Shown: one piece after another, positions 39,264 through 47,760 of the stretch
Layout of the letters: every line of letters begins with the position of its first letter
Numbering within the stretch: the first letter of the stretch is position 1
Source of the DNA: a virus
Direction: 5' to 3' (one strand)
DNA: 64,000 nucleotides
IMG/VR virus record: IMGVR_UViG_3300022853_001508
Location: 28,166 to 92,165 of that record
Made by a program: the position numbers and the translations under genes
The notes under the pieces: generated by a model
The model's input: the letters and a program-made list of their open reading frames with translations, nothing else
What the model was told of the DNA's origin: nothing
The model's database searches: none

Positions 39264-39907
39264 AAATCTACACATTCTATAGCGAGTCCCACAGAGAGCT
39301 CTACGAAAATTATTTTCTGGAGTCATTCAATCGATTGGGTTTGGATAAAGACTTTGAGTTAGACGTTACAGTTGTGGGTCAAAAAGGAAACGGAGATTTC
39401 GGAACAAAAGGTTTCAACGACACAATGGTTGATAAAGTCGATATTTTGATTCGGGCCGCAGAAGAAAATTCAGACCAACCATTTGTTTTTGCCGATTGTG
39501 ACATTCAGTTCTTTGATAATTTCCACGATGACATACTGACGTATATAGATGACAAGACTGATATGGTTGCTCAATCTGATAACGGAACAATATGCGCTGG
39601 ACTTTTCATCGGAAGAGGAACAAAGGTTATGAAGAAATTCTTAAAACACATCCACAAGGTTACTCCTGACTTTGCAAACGACCAAGTAGCCATGAACGTC
39701 CACAAGGGTAGAGTGCGGTATAAATTGCTTCCCCAGGATAAATATTTTACAATCGCCTCAGTTAACGGAGCGAAAGTTTGGAATGGAGAAAAAAACTTTA
39801 TCCTACCAAGAAACATAATGGCGCATCACGCAAACTTCACTGTTGGAGTAGAGAAGAAAGCAGAGATGTTTGAGTATGTAAAGCAACAAATGAAAACATA
39901 TGCCTAA
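39260..39907 (+). CDS. GT77-like nucleotide-sugar transferase
   Basis: 215 residues with the GT-A pattern of the nucleotide-diphospho-sugar transferase (GT77-like) group: an initial KIYTFYSESH strand, PFVFADCDIQFF with a DxD-type metal site, TICAGLFIGRG, and the ANDQVAMN motif, then HHANF near the end. Overlaps the FkbM gene by eight bases. Confidence 0.75.
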   Translation: MKIYTFYSESHRELYENYFLESFNRLGLDKDFELDVTVVGQKGNGDFGTKGFNDTMVDKVDILIRAAEENSDQPFVFADCDIQFFDNFHDDILTYIDDKTDMVAQSDNGTICAGLFIGRGTKVMKKFLKHIHKVTPDFANDQVAMNVHKGRVRYKLLPQDKYFTIASVNGAKVWNGEKNFILPRNIMAHHANFTVGVEKKAEMFEYVKQQMKTYA

Positions 39908-40406
39908 TATAAGACACTTTGGAACCGATTACGGCGGTTGGACCGTAGATTTAGACCACATTAAAGACGGCGATTTTATAATCGATGCTGGCCTAGGAGA
40001 AGACATTACTTTCCCCTTAGAGCTCCAAGAACATCGAAAAATACAAATAGTCGGAGTGGACCCAACTGAAAAAAGCATTAATCATGTTAATGAGTTAAAT
40101 CCAAAAAACTTCGAACTACTAGAAAAGGCTGTGGCCCCACACGGAGTGAAAGAGATAGTGATGCATAAAAATACAAACCCCGACTGGGTTAGTGAGAGCG
40201 CTCTTCCAAATCACGCTAGCGTTGGGGGAGAAACTTATACGGCTAAATGTGTTTCATTCAAAGAACTTAGAGAACGTTATAGCAATATTTCCGTCATCAA
40301 AATGGATATAGAGGGTTCTGAATATGAGTGTCTTCAAGAGTGTGTAGGAATTAAGCAAATATGCGTAGAGTTTCACCATTTTTGTTTGGATGATAAATCT
40401 CAATAG
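39900..40406 (+). CDS. FkbM-family methyltransferase, main frame
   Basis: 168 residues with an FkbM-type SAM-binding domain: DGDFIIDAGLGEDI, VGVDPTEKSINHV, SVIKMDIEGSEYECL and QICVEFHHFCLDD. FkbM enzymes O-methylate sugars in polysaccharides and glycoproteins. The frame stops at DKSQ just before the usual C-terminal segment, which is found in the -1 frame (40394-40501). Either a frameshift truncates the protein or the ribosome shifts here. Confidence 0.8.
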   Translation: MPNIRHFGTDYGGWTVDLDHIKDGDFIIDAGLGEDITFPLELQEHRKIQIVGVDPTEKSINHVNELNPKNFELLEKAVAPHGVKEIVMHKNTNPDWVSESALPNHASVGGETYTAKCVSFKELRERYSNISVIKMDIEGSEYECLQECVGIKQICVEFHHFCLDDKSQ

Positions 40407-40501
40407 ATACCGAAAAAATGATTGAGATGATGAAGGAAAATGACTACGTCATTTTGAAAACAAACCCTAAACGAACAGAGATTACATTTATTCAACTATG
40501 A
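40394..40501 (+). pseudogene. C-terminal part of the FkbM methyltransferase in the -1 frame
   Basis: Reads SIDTEKMIEMMKENDYVILK then a segment ending EITFIQL, the normal FkbM ending. Its TGA overlaps the next ATG (ATGA at 40498), the same coupling used throughout the operon. This suggests the full-length frame was recently intact. Confidence 0.6.
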
Positions 40502-41298
40502 AAGTAGTAGAACACAATTATGGCAAAGACCCATACATTCCGACAGAAGAAACAATGTTTCAAAAGCTGAAGGAATCCACTATTAGTGATGACTGGGTTC
40601 TTCACATGCTGCCATTGGCTCACATGATAAATAACATTGGTGCCCCAGCAACGCAGAGCGTCATAGACTCTTTGGACCCGAAGGAGAAAAAAATACTTGT
40701 GTGTCAGCATATTCTTGTGAATCAACTGCAAGTAGACAACAACAGCGTCATGTGTAGCCCACATGCCACTGACAGCAATAATGTAATATCTATTCCGCAT
40801 TTCCCTGTTAATGTCTCTGAGCAGCCTTGCGGTCGCACGAAACTGTTTGGATTCCTAGGTTCGACCACAACCCATCACACTAGGAAGGGAATAGTAAAGT
40901 TGTTTCCTGACCAATGTACTGACAGTGGAGTCCACTGGGGTCTAGATGTAAACTTGGGAGAGGAGTTCTCAAAAAATTACACAAACGCATTGGCTAGCTG
41001 TGAGTTTGCTCTTTGTCCGAGAGGAACAGGGATAAGCTCGGTTAGAATGTTTGAGGCGATGGCTATGGGCACAATACCTGTTATCATAGCAGATGGATAC
41101 AGACCACCTTTACACGAAGACATTGATTGGGCCCTAATCTCGGTTACTATCCCAGAGAAAAAGATAAAGACCATTTCAAAAGTATTAGAAGAGTTCTCTT
41201 TGAGCGACATAAATACCATGCGTGTTGCGATGAAAGATGTTTACGACAACTACTTGAGCCCAGAGAATTTTCATAAATCAATAGAGTTATCATTATGA
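40498..41298 (+). CDS. Exostosin-like (GT47-type) glycosyltransferase
   Basis: 266 residues. The C-terminal half holds the exostosin signature: CEFALCPRGTGISSVRMFEA followed by MAMGTIPVIIADGYRPPLHE. GT47 enzymes are inverting GT-B transferases. The N-terminal half is shorter than in bacterial homologues. Coupled by ATGA to the FkbM C-terminal frame and overlapping the next gene by four bases. A related enzyme is at 42143. Confidence 0.8.
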   Translation: MKVVEHNYGKDPYIPTEETMFQKLKESTISDDWVLHMLPLAHMINNIGAPATQSVIDSLDPKEKKILVCQHILVNQLQVDNNSVMCSPHATDSNNVISIPHFPVNVSEQPCGRTKLFGFLGSTTTHHTRKGIVKLFPDQCTDSGVHWGLDVNLGEEFSKNYTNALASCEFALCPRGTGISSVRMFEAMAMGTIPVIIADGYRPPLHEDIDWALISVTIPEKKIKTISKVLEEFSLSDINTMRVAMKDVYDNYLSPENFHKSIELSL

Positions 41299-42146
41299 AC
41301 CTACCAATAGTTTTTATCCATTTTGGAGCAGCCTGGTATTTGGAGCCTGTCTTGAAGCAAGCGAGGAAATTTCATGACACAGTCTATTTGATTACGGACC
41401 AAAAAGTTAAGTACGAAGGAATTGAAGTGGTCCAATCGGAAGATTACTTAGAAGGAGTTCAGGAATTCACAGACACATACACGCACATGTCAACCAACTC
41501 AGCCTGGGTTGAACACATTTGCATTGTAAGGTGGAAAATGATGCTGAACCTTTTAAAAGAAAAAGGGCACATAGCAGCAGTTTATTTGGATTCAGATGTT
41601 TTGATTTTCAAAAACCTAAACGAGAATATTACTGCCAGAATTCGTCACAACTCAATAGGGATGAGCGTGCCAACTCACCAGCCAGAATATCGCTGGAGTT
41701 GCTCCGCGCACACGTCCTACATGACGGTTACAGAGTTAGAGAAGCTTTGGGTGTTTATGAAGGCTCAGTATGTAGAAAAATCTGCTCGAAAACGTCTCAA
41801 ACGCAAGCAAGCACATCACATCAAAAATAAACAGCCAGGCGGAATTTGCGACATGACTCTATTGTATTTGTATGCTCAAGAAAACGAAGTCGAATGCATG
41901 ACATCCGTTTTTGAAGGCTCCACTTTTGACCACAACATCAACGCGGCAGAGAACCAAGAGCGAGTTGAGTACGAAATGGTTGAACAAGACATAGGGTTAG
42001 GTAGAAAGATTTTTGTTAAAAAATTCAAAATGATTGACGGTATGCCCGTGATTAAAAACATAATTACTGGAGAGAATGTCGTTTTTAACACTCTTCACTT
42101 CCAGTCAGCTGGAGGAGCTAAGGAGTTAATACGAAAACTGGTATGA
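41295..42146 (+). CDS. GT-A-fold glycosyltransferase
   Basis: 283 residues. VYLITDQKVKYEGIEVV and AAVYLDSDVLIFKNLNE with a DSD metal motif indicate a GT-A sugar transferase related to the GT77-like group; a GGICDMTLLYLY segment fits the catalytic D-Q/M motif. It overlaps both neighbours by four bases. Substrate cannot be told. Confidence 0.75.
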   Translation: MNLPIVFIHFGAAWYLEPVLKQARKFHDTVYLITDQKVKYEGIEVVQSEDYLEGVQEFTDTYTHMSTNSAWVEHICIVRWKMMLNLLKEKGHIAAVYLDSDVLIFKNLNENITARIRHNSIGMSVPTHQPEYRWSCSAHTSYMTVTELEKLWVFMKAQYVEKSARKRLKRKQAHHIKNKQPGGICDMTLLYLYAQENEVECMTSVFEGSTFDHNINAAENQERVEYEMVEQDIGLGRKIFVKKFKMIDGMPVIKNIITGENVVFNTLHFQSAGGAKELIRKLV

Positions 42147-43090
42147 CCAAAATATACTACAACAAAAAAGCTTTCAAAGGAAAAGATGGAGGGATGACCG
42201 AGACCATCTTCTGTATGCCTTTTGAGGATACATCAAACTGGCCCCAGGAGCCACTTCACAACGACAGATTCTCAAGAGTAATGTCCAGCGGGGACTCCAT
42301 CATTCAATACGCATCTTTGAAGGATTGTGACTATGCAGTCCTTCCTTATAAATATGAAGACACCCTTCAGACCAAAGAGTTAATCAAAGAAGCAAACGAC
42401 GCAGGGAAGAAGATAATTGTGATTTACAACGATGACGATGAAAACCCAATAAATGTTAGGCCAGAACAAGGTTATGTGTTTCGAACATCATTCAACACCA
42501 GAGACCGAAAAGAGAATGAATATGCATTTCCAGCGTTCACAGGAGATTTTTACGACCAATCGAAGATAATCGATAACCCAAATAAACAGTTGTCTGTTGG
42601 ATTCTGTGGCCAAGCGTTTATCCCCGTGAGAAGAAAAGCTATACAAAAACTCAGAAAACAAACCATTCTAGAAACAGATTTCATTCTGAGAAAAGGATTC
42701 TGGGCACCAGAGCTCCCCAAGGGTCAGGCCCGAAGAGAATTCATAGACAATCTTCGAAACAACGTGTTTATTCTCTGTGCAAGAGGCGCAGGAAACTTCT
42801 CCTATAGACTCTACGAAACAATGATGATGGGCCGAATTCCTTTAATAATAGATTCCGACCAAATATTACCATTCGAAGACCAAATCAATTACAAGGACTG
42901 CGCCATCATTATACCAGAAAGCGAGCTACCAAACATTGCTGAGCATATCGATGCTTGGATGGAACGAAATAGATTCGTAATTACAAAATTACAAACATAT
43001 AATAGACAATTGTGGGAAAAATATTTGGCTCCCTGGGGATGGTTGTCTAACTTTATTTTAGAATTAGAATGCCAAACAGCCGACGTATAA
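42143..43090 (+). CDS. Exostosin-like (GT47-type) glycosyltransferase
   Basis: 315 residues with the exostosin C-terminal signature FILCARGAGNFSYRLYETMM followed by MGRIPLIIDSDQILPFE. It is a paralogue in type, not a close copy, of the enzyme at 40498. The N-terminal half carries a Rossmann-like KKIIVIYNDDDENPINV. Its stop overlaps the next small gene. Confidence 0.8.
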   Translation: MTKIYYNKKAFKGKDGGMTETIFCMPFEDTSNWPQEPLHNDRFSRVMSSGDSIIQYASLKDCDYAVLPYKYEDTLQTKELIKEANDAGKKIIVIYNDDDENPINVRPEQGYVFRTSFNTRDRKENEYAFPAFTGDFYDQSKIIDNPNKQLSVGFCGQAFIPVRRKAIQKLRKQTILETDFILRKGFWAPELPKGQARREFIDNLRNNVFILCARGAGNFSYRLYETMMMGRIPLIIDSDQILPFEDQINYKDCAIIIPESELPNIAEHIDAWMERNRFVITKLQTYNRQLWEKYLAPWGWLSNFILELECQTADV

Positions 43091-43257
43091 TGACAACGAA
43101 AGTAGTAAAAAGGAAAAATAAGTCGAACATCATTACATCAGACGCCAAATCTTCTCCTTTAGAAAATTCTATCCAAGCATTTTTTAGAATGACAAAAGAA
43201 GACATGGATAAACAACATCATCTAACGAAAACAACATTAAAAATTCTAGAACAATGA
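43090..43257 (+). CDS. Small hypothetical protein, 55 aa
   Basis: Start placed at MTTKVVKRKNK, whose ATG overlaps the preceding stop (TAATG). The product has a basic start and a helical end. No function can be assigned; it links the glycosyltransferases to the aminotransferase by four-base overlaps. Confidence 0.45.
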   Translation: MTTKVVKRKNKSNIITSDAKSSPLENSIQAFFRMTKEDMDKQHHLTKTTLKILEQ

Positions 43258-44414
43258 GCAAAGGAAAAGTACGAAAACAAGTTAAAGTTGATTTCAATAA
43301 CTTAGGAGCGCAGTGGGATGCAATTAAAGATGTGGTTCAACCAAAGTTGGATGCATTTTTTCAAAAAGGCTACTACATCGGCGGAGGCGAAGTGGAGGCT
43401 TTTGAAGAAGCGTTTGCAGAGTATACCAGTACAAACTATGCTATCGGGTGCTCTAATGGCACAGACGGCCTTAAATTAGCTCTTCAAGCACTTGAGCTCA
43501 AAGGTCGGACTCAAGTGATAATGCCAGCAAATGGATATATTGCTGATATCTACTCTGTTAAATATCAACACGGAGATTTTGATATAGAGCTTATTGACCA
43601 TGATGATTATTTTCAAATAGACACAAAACTTTTAGAAACCCACCTAGAAAACCGTCGAAAAGATTTTGACAACATTGTTTTATTGCCCGTCCACCTATAT
43701 GGACACGTATCTGATATGAAAGAAGTTTCGCGCATTGCATCAAAGTTTAAATGTTATGTGATTGAAGATGCATCTCAAGCTCATGGAGCTCGAACAAGCG
43801 AAGGGAAAATGGTTGGACAATATGGAGACCTTTGTGTATATAGTTGCTACCCTGGAAAGAATTTAGGAGCCATAGGAGACGCTGGAGTTATTACTACTAA
43901 TATCGAGGAGTATCGAACAAGGCTTCTTGCTCTCAGAAATTTAGGTAGTATAAAAAAATATGAACATATTGTTGATGGATGGAATAATAGGATGGACAGT
44001 ATCCAAGCTATTTTTTTAAAAGAGAAATTAACTCACTTAGACCAGTGGAATTCTCAACGCCGCTCTATCGCTGCTCTTTACAGTGAAAAACTTAAAGATG
44101 TCAAGCAGATAAAACTACCTATCGAAGCTGAATATTCAGAAGAACAAGTGTTTCACATCTATTGCTTGAGAGTTGAAAACAGAGAAGAACTCCAAAAACA
44201 CTTAATAGAAAATGGCGTTCACACAGTAATCCATTACCCAATTTCCATTCAAAGCAGCGTCTGCAATAAAGGGTTGGTTTTTGGGTATGAAAACAATAAC
44301 ACTGAGAAAAACTCAAAATCTATACTAAGCCTCCCAATGCACCCTTTTATGAACGAAGAGCAAGTTGAGTTTGTTGTCAACATTATTAAAGATTTTTACG
44401 CAGATAACGGTTAA
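43254..44414 (+). CDS. DegT/DnrJ/EryC1/StrS-family sugar aminotransferase
   Basis: 386 residues, full length for the family. It shows GYYIGGGEVEAFEEAFAEY, GCSNGTDGLKLAL for phosphate binding, VIEDASQAHGA, and the PLP lysine in YSCYPGKNLGAIGDAG. These enzymes transfer an amino group from glutamate to a keto-sugar nucleotide. In this operon the product could be an amino sugar precursor for nonulosonic acids or the FdtA-type deoxysugar path. Confidence 0.92.
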   Translation: MSKGKVRKQVKVDFNNLGAQWDAIKDVVQPKLDAFFQKGYYIGGGEVEAFEEAFAEYTSTNYAIGCSNGTDGLKLALQALELKGRTQVIMPANGYIADIYSVKYQHGDFDIELIDHDDYFQIDTKLLETHLENRRKDFDNIVLLPVHLYGHVSDMKEVSRIASKFKCYVIEDASQAHGARTSEGKMVGQYGDLCVYSCYPGKNLGAIGDAGVITTNIEEYRTRLLALRNLGSIKKYEHIVDGWNNRMDSIQAIFLKEKLTHLDQWNSQRRSIAALYSEKLKDVKQIKLPIEAEYSEEQVFHIYCLRVENREELQKHLIENGVHTVIHYPISIQSSVCNKGLVFGYENNNTEKNSKSILSLPMHPFMNEEQVEFVVNIIKDFYADNG

Positions 44415-44489
44415 TAAAGTGTTTTACATACGAGAGCGCAAAAAATTATAAATACAGAAATAGACTTACAATAAAAAAATAATACAACA

Positions 44490-44795
44490 ATGGATGTTTA
44501 TGTAGATATAGATGAGACTCTGATGAAAACAGAAGGTATGGATTACGAAGGAGCTACGTCTATATCAGAAAATATCAATAAAATCAACGTACTATTTGAC
44601 CAAGGCCACACCATCACTGTGTGGACAGCGCGTGGAGCAAAGACAGGGATAGATTGGAGAGACTTGACGGAGAAACAGCTTGACGAAGCAGGTCTTAAAT
44701 ATCATTATTTAAGATTGGACAAGCCTCCTTTTGATGTTTTTATTGATGATAAAGCTATTAATGCTAGGTCTTGGGAAAATGGTGAATGGATATGA
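44490..44795 (+). CDS. HAD-type phosphatase-like protein of capsule genes
   Basis: 101 residues. VDIDETLMKTEG holds the nucleophilic Asp pair, ITVWTARG the second HAD motif (Thr), and FDVFIDDKAINA the closing acidic motif. Such short HAD proteins occur in capsule and LPS clusters and probably remove phosphate from a sugar. Preceded by a 75-base gap with a TATAAATA sequence at 44447. Confidence 0.8.
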   Translation: MDVYVDIDETLMKTEGMDYEGATSISENINKINVLFDQGHTITVWTARGAKTGIDWRDLTEKQLDEAGLKYHYLRLDKPPFDVFIDDKAINARSWENGEWI

Positions 44796-44810
44796 AAATG
44801 GACCAATCCT

Positions 44811-45032
44811 AAAGTTTACTCACACACGAATGTCGCAATCGTAGGCAGCAGTTCAAATGTAAATAAATTTGATGTCGGATATCTCAATAGAGGCTGTGCT
44901 CGCATCCCTGAAAATAATAAAATTTCCACTGTTGGAATTATGATGGTTTATGCTTGCGTAGAGCCTGGAATAGTACTAAGCCTTTACGGGTTCAGCGTAA
45001 ATGAAGGAGCTGTAATCACGCATTACCTTTAA
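44811..45032 (+). pseudogene. Sialyltransferase-like (GT29-type) remnant
   Basis: A 73-codon frame without start reads HTNVAIVGSSSNVNKFDVGY, then, after what looks like an internal deletion, STVGIMMVYACVEPG and LYGFSVNEGAVITHYL. The VAIVGSS opening, the ST-G-MM helix and the LYGF...THYL ending are the sialyl-motif order of GT29 enzymes. About two thirds of the protein is missing. It sits beside NeuB- and NeuA-like genes, which gives it meaning. Confidence 0.5.
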
Positions 45033-45142
45033 GATAGAGACCTAAACGAGTCTTGTCACAGCTGCAATAGAGAACGAGAATTCCTATTATACTTGAAAAA
45101 GTCAGGAAAAGTAAATATATTATACTGACAACAACTGTTAAA

Positions 45143-46123
45143 ATGGAAAAAAAGCAACATAAAGAAATATTTTCAACACCTATATTCCCAATCCCACCAG
45201 CATTTACTGACACCTATTTGGGAGATGATGGAGCGAAACACGGAAACGAGCTCGATTTACCCCAAATTGGGTTATATGTTCAGCACCTCGCCTCTAAACA
45301 AGCTAAAATTGTAATGACGACAGCGGGAACATCTGCATACAATCTTTTAGGGTTCTCAGAGATATTGCAGTTCAATCGCATTGTGGTTGAGAATTTTCCT
45401 GGCAAAGTGGTCGTTGGAGTCCCTGCGTATGACACCAGAACTGCAAAGAAGTTTGTAGAGGAGTTTGAAAGAATTGCAGCAGACCACTTGGACAAGGTTT
45501 ATTACATGTGGCTTTATCCAGAGAGGTATTACGACGATGCCATAGTTATGGACTATTTCTTTGAGCTAACTGACCACGCTCAAAGACCTTGCTTGTTTGA
45601 CGGGAAACCGATGAAGCATGCAAAACATGGTTACTCAGTAGATTTTGAAGCCAACTTGATTAACGAAATAGCTTCTCACCCGAACATCATTGGGATGAAA
45701 GAGGAAAGTTCTCACATGGCGAAAGCTACTCAAGTAATTGAAGATGTTAAAACAGAAGAGTTTGCGATAATATTAGCAGAAGGCTCTATGAGCAGGTTTG
45801 AAATGCAACATGATAATGGAGCATGCTCATTCTTAACTGGTATAGGAAGCCTTTTTCCAGAATATGCTATAAACTACTTAGACCTTAAACAGCAAGGTTT
45901 ATCAACTCGTTACTACCTAGCTCGCGAGGCTGAGGGCTTTGAAGCTCTTATGAATATAGGATGGCACTTAGGCTTTAGGACGGCGCTGCAAGAAATGGGA
46001 CTACAAGCACCTTGTACTCGCGCACCATTCCCGCTGGCAACAACAGAGCAGCGCAAAAAAGTGAAGCAAATAGTAGAAAAACTCGCATCAAAGCTTAGTT
46101 TAAAAAAAACGAATCATGTCTGA
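45143..46123 (+). CDS. DapA/NanA-family aldolase
   Basis: 326 residues of the dihydrodipicolinate synthase/N-acetylneuraminate lyase family, TIM-barrel class I aldolases. Visible are IVMTTAGTSAYN (phosphate-loop equivalent), VVVGVPAYDTRTAKKF, a WLYPERYY tyrosine region, and the Schiff-base lysine in NIIGMKEESS. Alongside NeuB and NeuA, a sialic-acid-lyase-like or related keto-acid reaction is likely; it could also act on another keto acid. It follows the GT29-like remnant. Confidence 0.82.
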   Translation: MEKKQHKEIFSTPIFPIPPAFTDTYLGDDGAKHGNELDLPQIGLYVQHLASKQAKIVMTTAGTSAYNLLGFSEILQFNRIVVENFPGKVVVGVPAYDTRTAKKFVEEFERIAADHLDKVYYMWLYPERYYDDAIVMDYFFELTDHAQRPCLFDGKPMKHAKHGYSVDFEANLINEIASHPNIIGMKEESSHMAKATQVIEDVKTEEFAIILAEGSMSRFEMQHDNGACSFLTGIGSLFPEYAINYLDLKQQGLSTRYYLAREAEGFEALMNIGWHLGFRTALQEMGLQAPCTRAPFPLATTEQRKKVKQIVEKLASKLSLKKTNHV

Positions 46124-46844
46124 TTTAATTTTACAAAAAAATGCAACGATTATATGCGGGTCAAAGCATTATAAAAAATCATTAAACTGTATTGTTGACT
46201 CTTTTGAAGAAATAGTTAGAAATAACATGTTAATGAATAATGTTGGATATGGAACAAGGGAATCTAGTGTTCAAGTGCTGAACTGTCATGTGTATAAGCA
46301 TTATCTAGATAAAGACTTCTCTGTGTATGATTCAATCGTAAATAAAGAGGTGATAGATTCTTTTAAAGAATACATTCATGAAACAAAAAGCAGTTTTGTA
46401 ACATATCCTTCCAATAATACAAGTTTTATGCGACAGATAATAACTAAAAATAAAATACCGATAAAAATAGACTTTGAACTCAGGTGCGGATTTTCATATA
46501 TAACTCAATCTATAAATTGCGGTGTAAAGCCTTTTATAATAGGGTTTTCTATAAAAACAGAAGAAAATGAAAACCACCAAATCAATAAATTATCCATCAA
46601 CAAAACAATGCACAATGCTAATGTAGAAATTTCATTAATCAAATACTTACATGATAAAGATTTGATTGATGCAACTTTCTGCAGTATAATCGACACTGAG
46701 AAAATGAAGCTTGACTGCTCCTTGATTCGCCCTAAAGAAGAGTCTTTAAAATTATTAACCAACTTGTACAATGAAGTTACACTTTCTGGAATGGCATATG
46801 CCATTCCAGAAAGTGATTGGAGTGAAAAAATAAAATATGAATAA
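46116..46844 (+). CDS. Hypothetical protein containing a 36-bp palindrome
   Basis: 242 residues, not recognised; the sequence is alpha/beta and AT-rich in codon choice compared with the first half of the operon. Near its 3' end the DNA forms a perfect 36-bp palindrome encoding LSGMAYAIPES. It overlaps the aldolase gene by eight bases and the epimerase gene by eight. It probably belongs to the sugar pathway by position. Confidence 0.55.
   Translation: MSDLILQKNATIICGSKHYKKSLNCIVDSFEEIVRNNMLMNNVGYGTRESSVQVLNCHVYKHYLDKDFSVYDSIVNKEVIDSFKEYIHETKSSFVTYPSNNTSFMRQIITKNKIPIKIDFELRCGFSYITQSINCGVKPFIIGFSIKTEENENHQINKLSINKTMHNANVEISLIKYLHDKDLIDATFCSIIDTEKMKLDCSLIRPKEESLKLLTNLYNEVTLSGMAYAIPESDWSEKIKYE
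46780..46815. repeat. Perfect 36-bp palindrome inside a coding sequence
   Basis: Two 18-base arms meet at CAT|ATG with no loop and no mismatch (left arm starts CACTTTCTGG, right arm ends CCAGAAAGTG). The pairing stops at the next base. It ends 21 bases before the ATG of the epimerase gene. Confidence 0.9.
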
Positions 46845-47760
46845 AAAAATCCTTATAATTGGTTCAGGTTTTTTATCAAGACATGTTAGTGATGTTTTTT
46901 CAAACTCAAAAAACGAAGTGTTTGTACTGTATCATAACCATGATTTGCCTAAATTTAAATGCAGGCAAGAGAAGGTTTCAAAAAACATTTATGACTATGC
47001 GCTGGAATTTCAGCCTAATTACATTCTTTTTGCCAAGGGAAATTCATTAGTAAAAGACAACAACACGATTAATCAGTCAATTAAAGAAAATGTCACTCCC
47101 ATAGCTGTTGCCTTGGAGCAATTATATGAAAATTTAAAGAACCTAAAGTCTCTTGAGAAAATAATAATCATTGGCTCAGCAGCAGAATATGCGAAAGGTT
47201 CAGAAGCGTTAAAAGAAGAAAGTTCTTTATACCCTTCCTCTATATACGGGCTAAGTAAAGTGTTTCTATACAACACTTCTATGTATTACTATAGCAAAGG
47301 GCTTCCGATTGTTTATGTACGACAGTTTAATGCTATAGGGCCTTGGCAGAGAAAGTCTTTTGTGCTATCTGCATTTGCTTCAAGGTTGATTGAAATAGAA
47401 AGAGGAGCTGAGGCTGTTTTAAACGTTGGAGACCTCTCCTGTCAAAGGGATTTTATTGATGGTAGAGACGCAGCTAGGGCGTATAAACTAATTTTTGAGA
47501 AAGGAAACACAGGAGAGGTTTATAACATTGGTTCTGGAAATATTACACGAATACAGCATTTACTAGACACAGCTATAAAAGAATCTGGCGTAACAACAGC
47601 GGTAAAGATAGTTAATCGTCAGACAATCAATGAAAGAAATAAGTTAAACAACATTCTTCTTTCAGATAATAGAAAAATAATAGAGTTAGGTTTTAAATTT
47701 AGATACACTCTAGTAGAAACTATAAAAGACACATTAAAATTCTGGAGAAACAATGTATAG
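46837..47760 (+). CDS. NAD-dependent epimerase/dehydratase (extended SDR)
   Basis: 307 residues. The N-terminal Rossmann motif is ILIIGSGFLSRH, the catalytic pair is YGLSK (Tyr-x-x-x-Lys), with IIIGSAAEYAKG before it and QRDFIDGRDAARA typical of sugar-nucleotide reductases and epimerases. It likely reduces or epimerises a keto-sugar nucleotide. Overlaps the previous gene and NeuB by eight bases each. Confidence 0.88.
   Translation: MNKKILIIGSGFLSRHVSDVFSNSKNEVFVLYHNHDLPKFKCRQEKVSKNIYDYALEFQPNYILFAKGNSLVKDNNTINQSIKENVTPIAVALEQLYENLKNLKSLEKIIIIGSAAEYAKGSEALKEESSLYPSSIYGLSKVFLYNTSMYYYSKGLPIVYVRQFNAIGPWQRKSFVLSAFASRLIEIERGAEAVLNVGDLSCQRDFIDGRDAARAYKLIFEKGNTGEVYNIGSGNITRIQHLLDTAIKESGVTTAVKIVNRQTINERNKLNNILLSDNRKIIELGFKFRYTLVETIKDTLKFWRNNV

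Noticed and set aside
44447-44454. TATAAATA, the T4 late promoter sequence
   Set aside because: A single occurrence before a sugar-pathway gene. The virion genes here carry CTATTTA-type boxes instead, so this match is probably chance.
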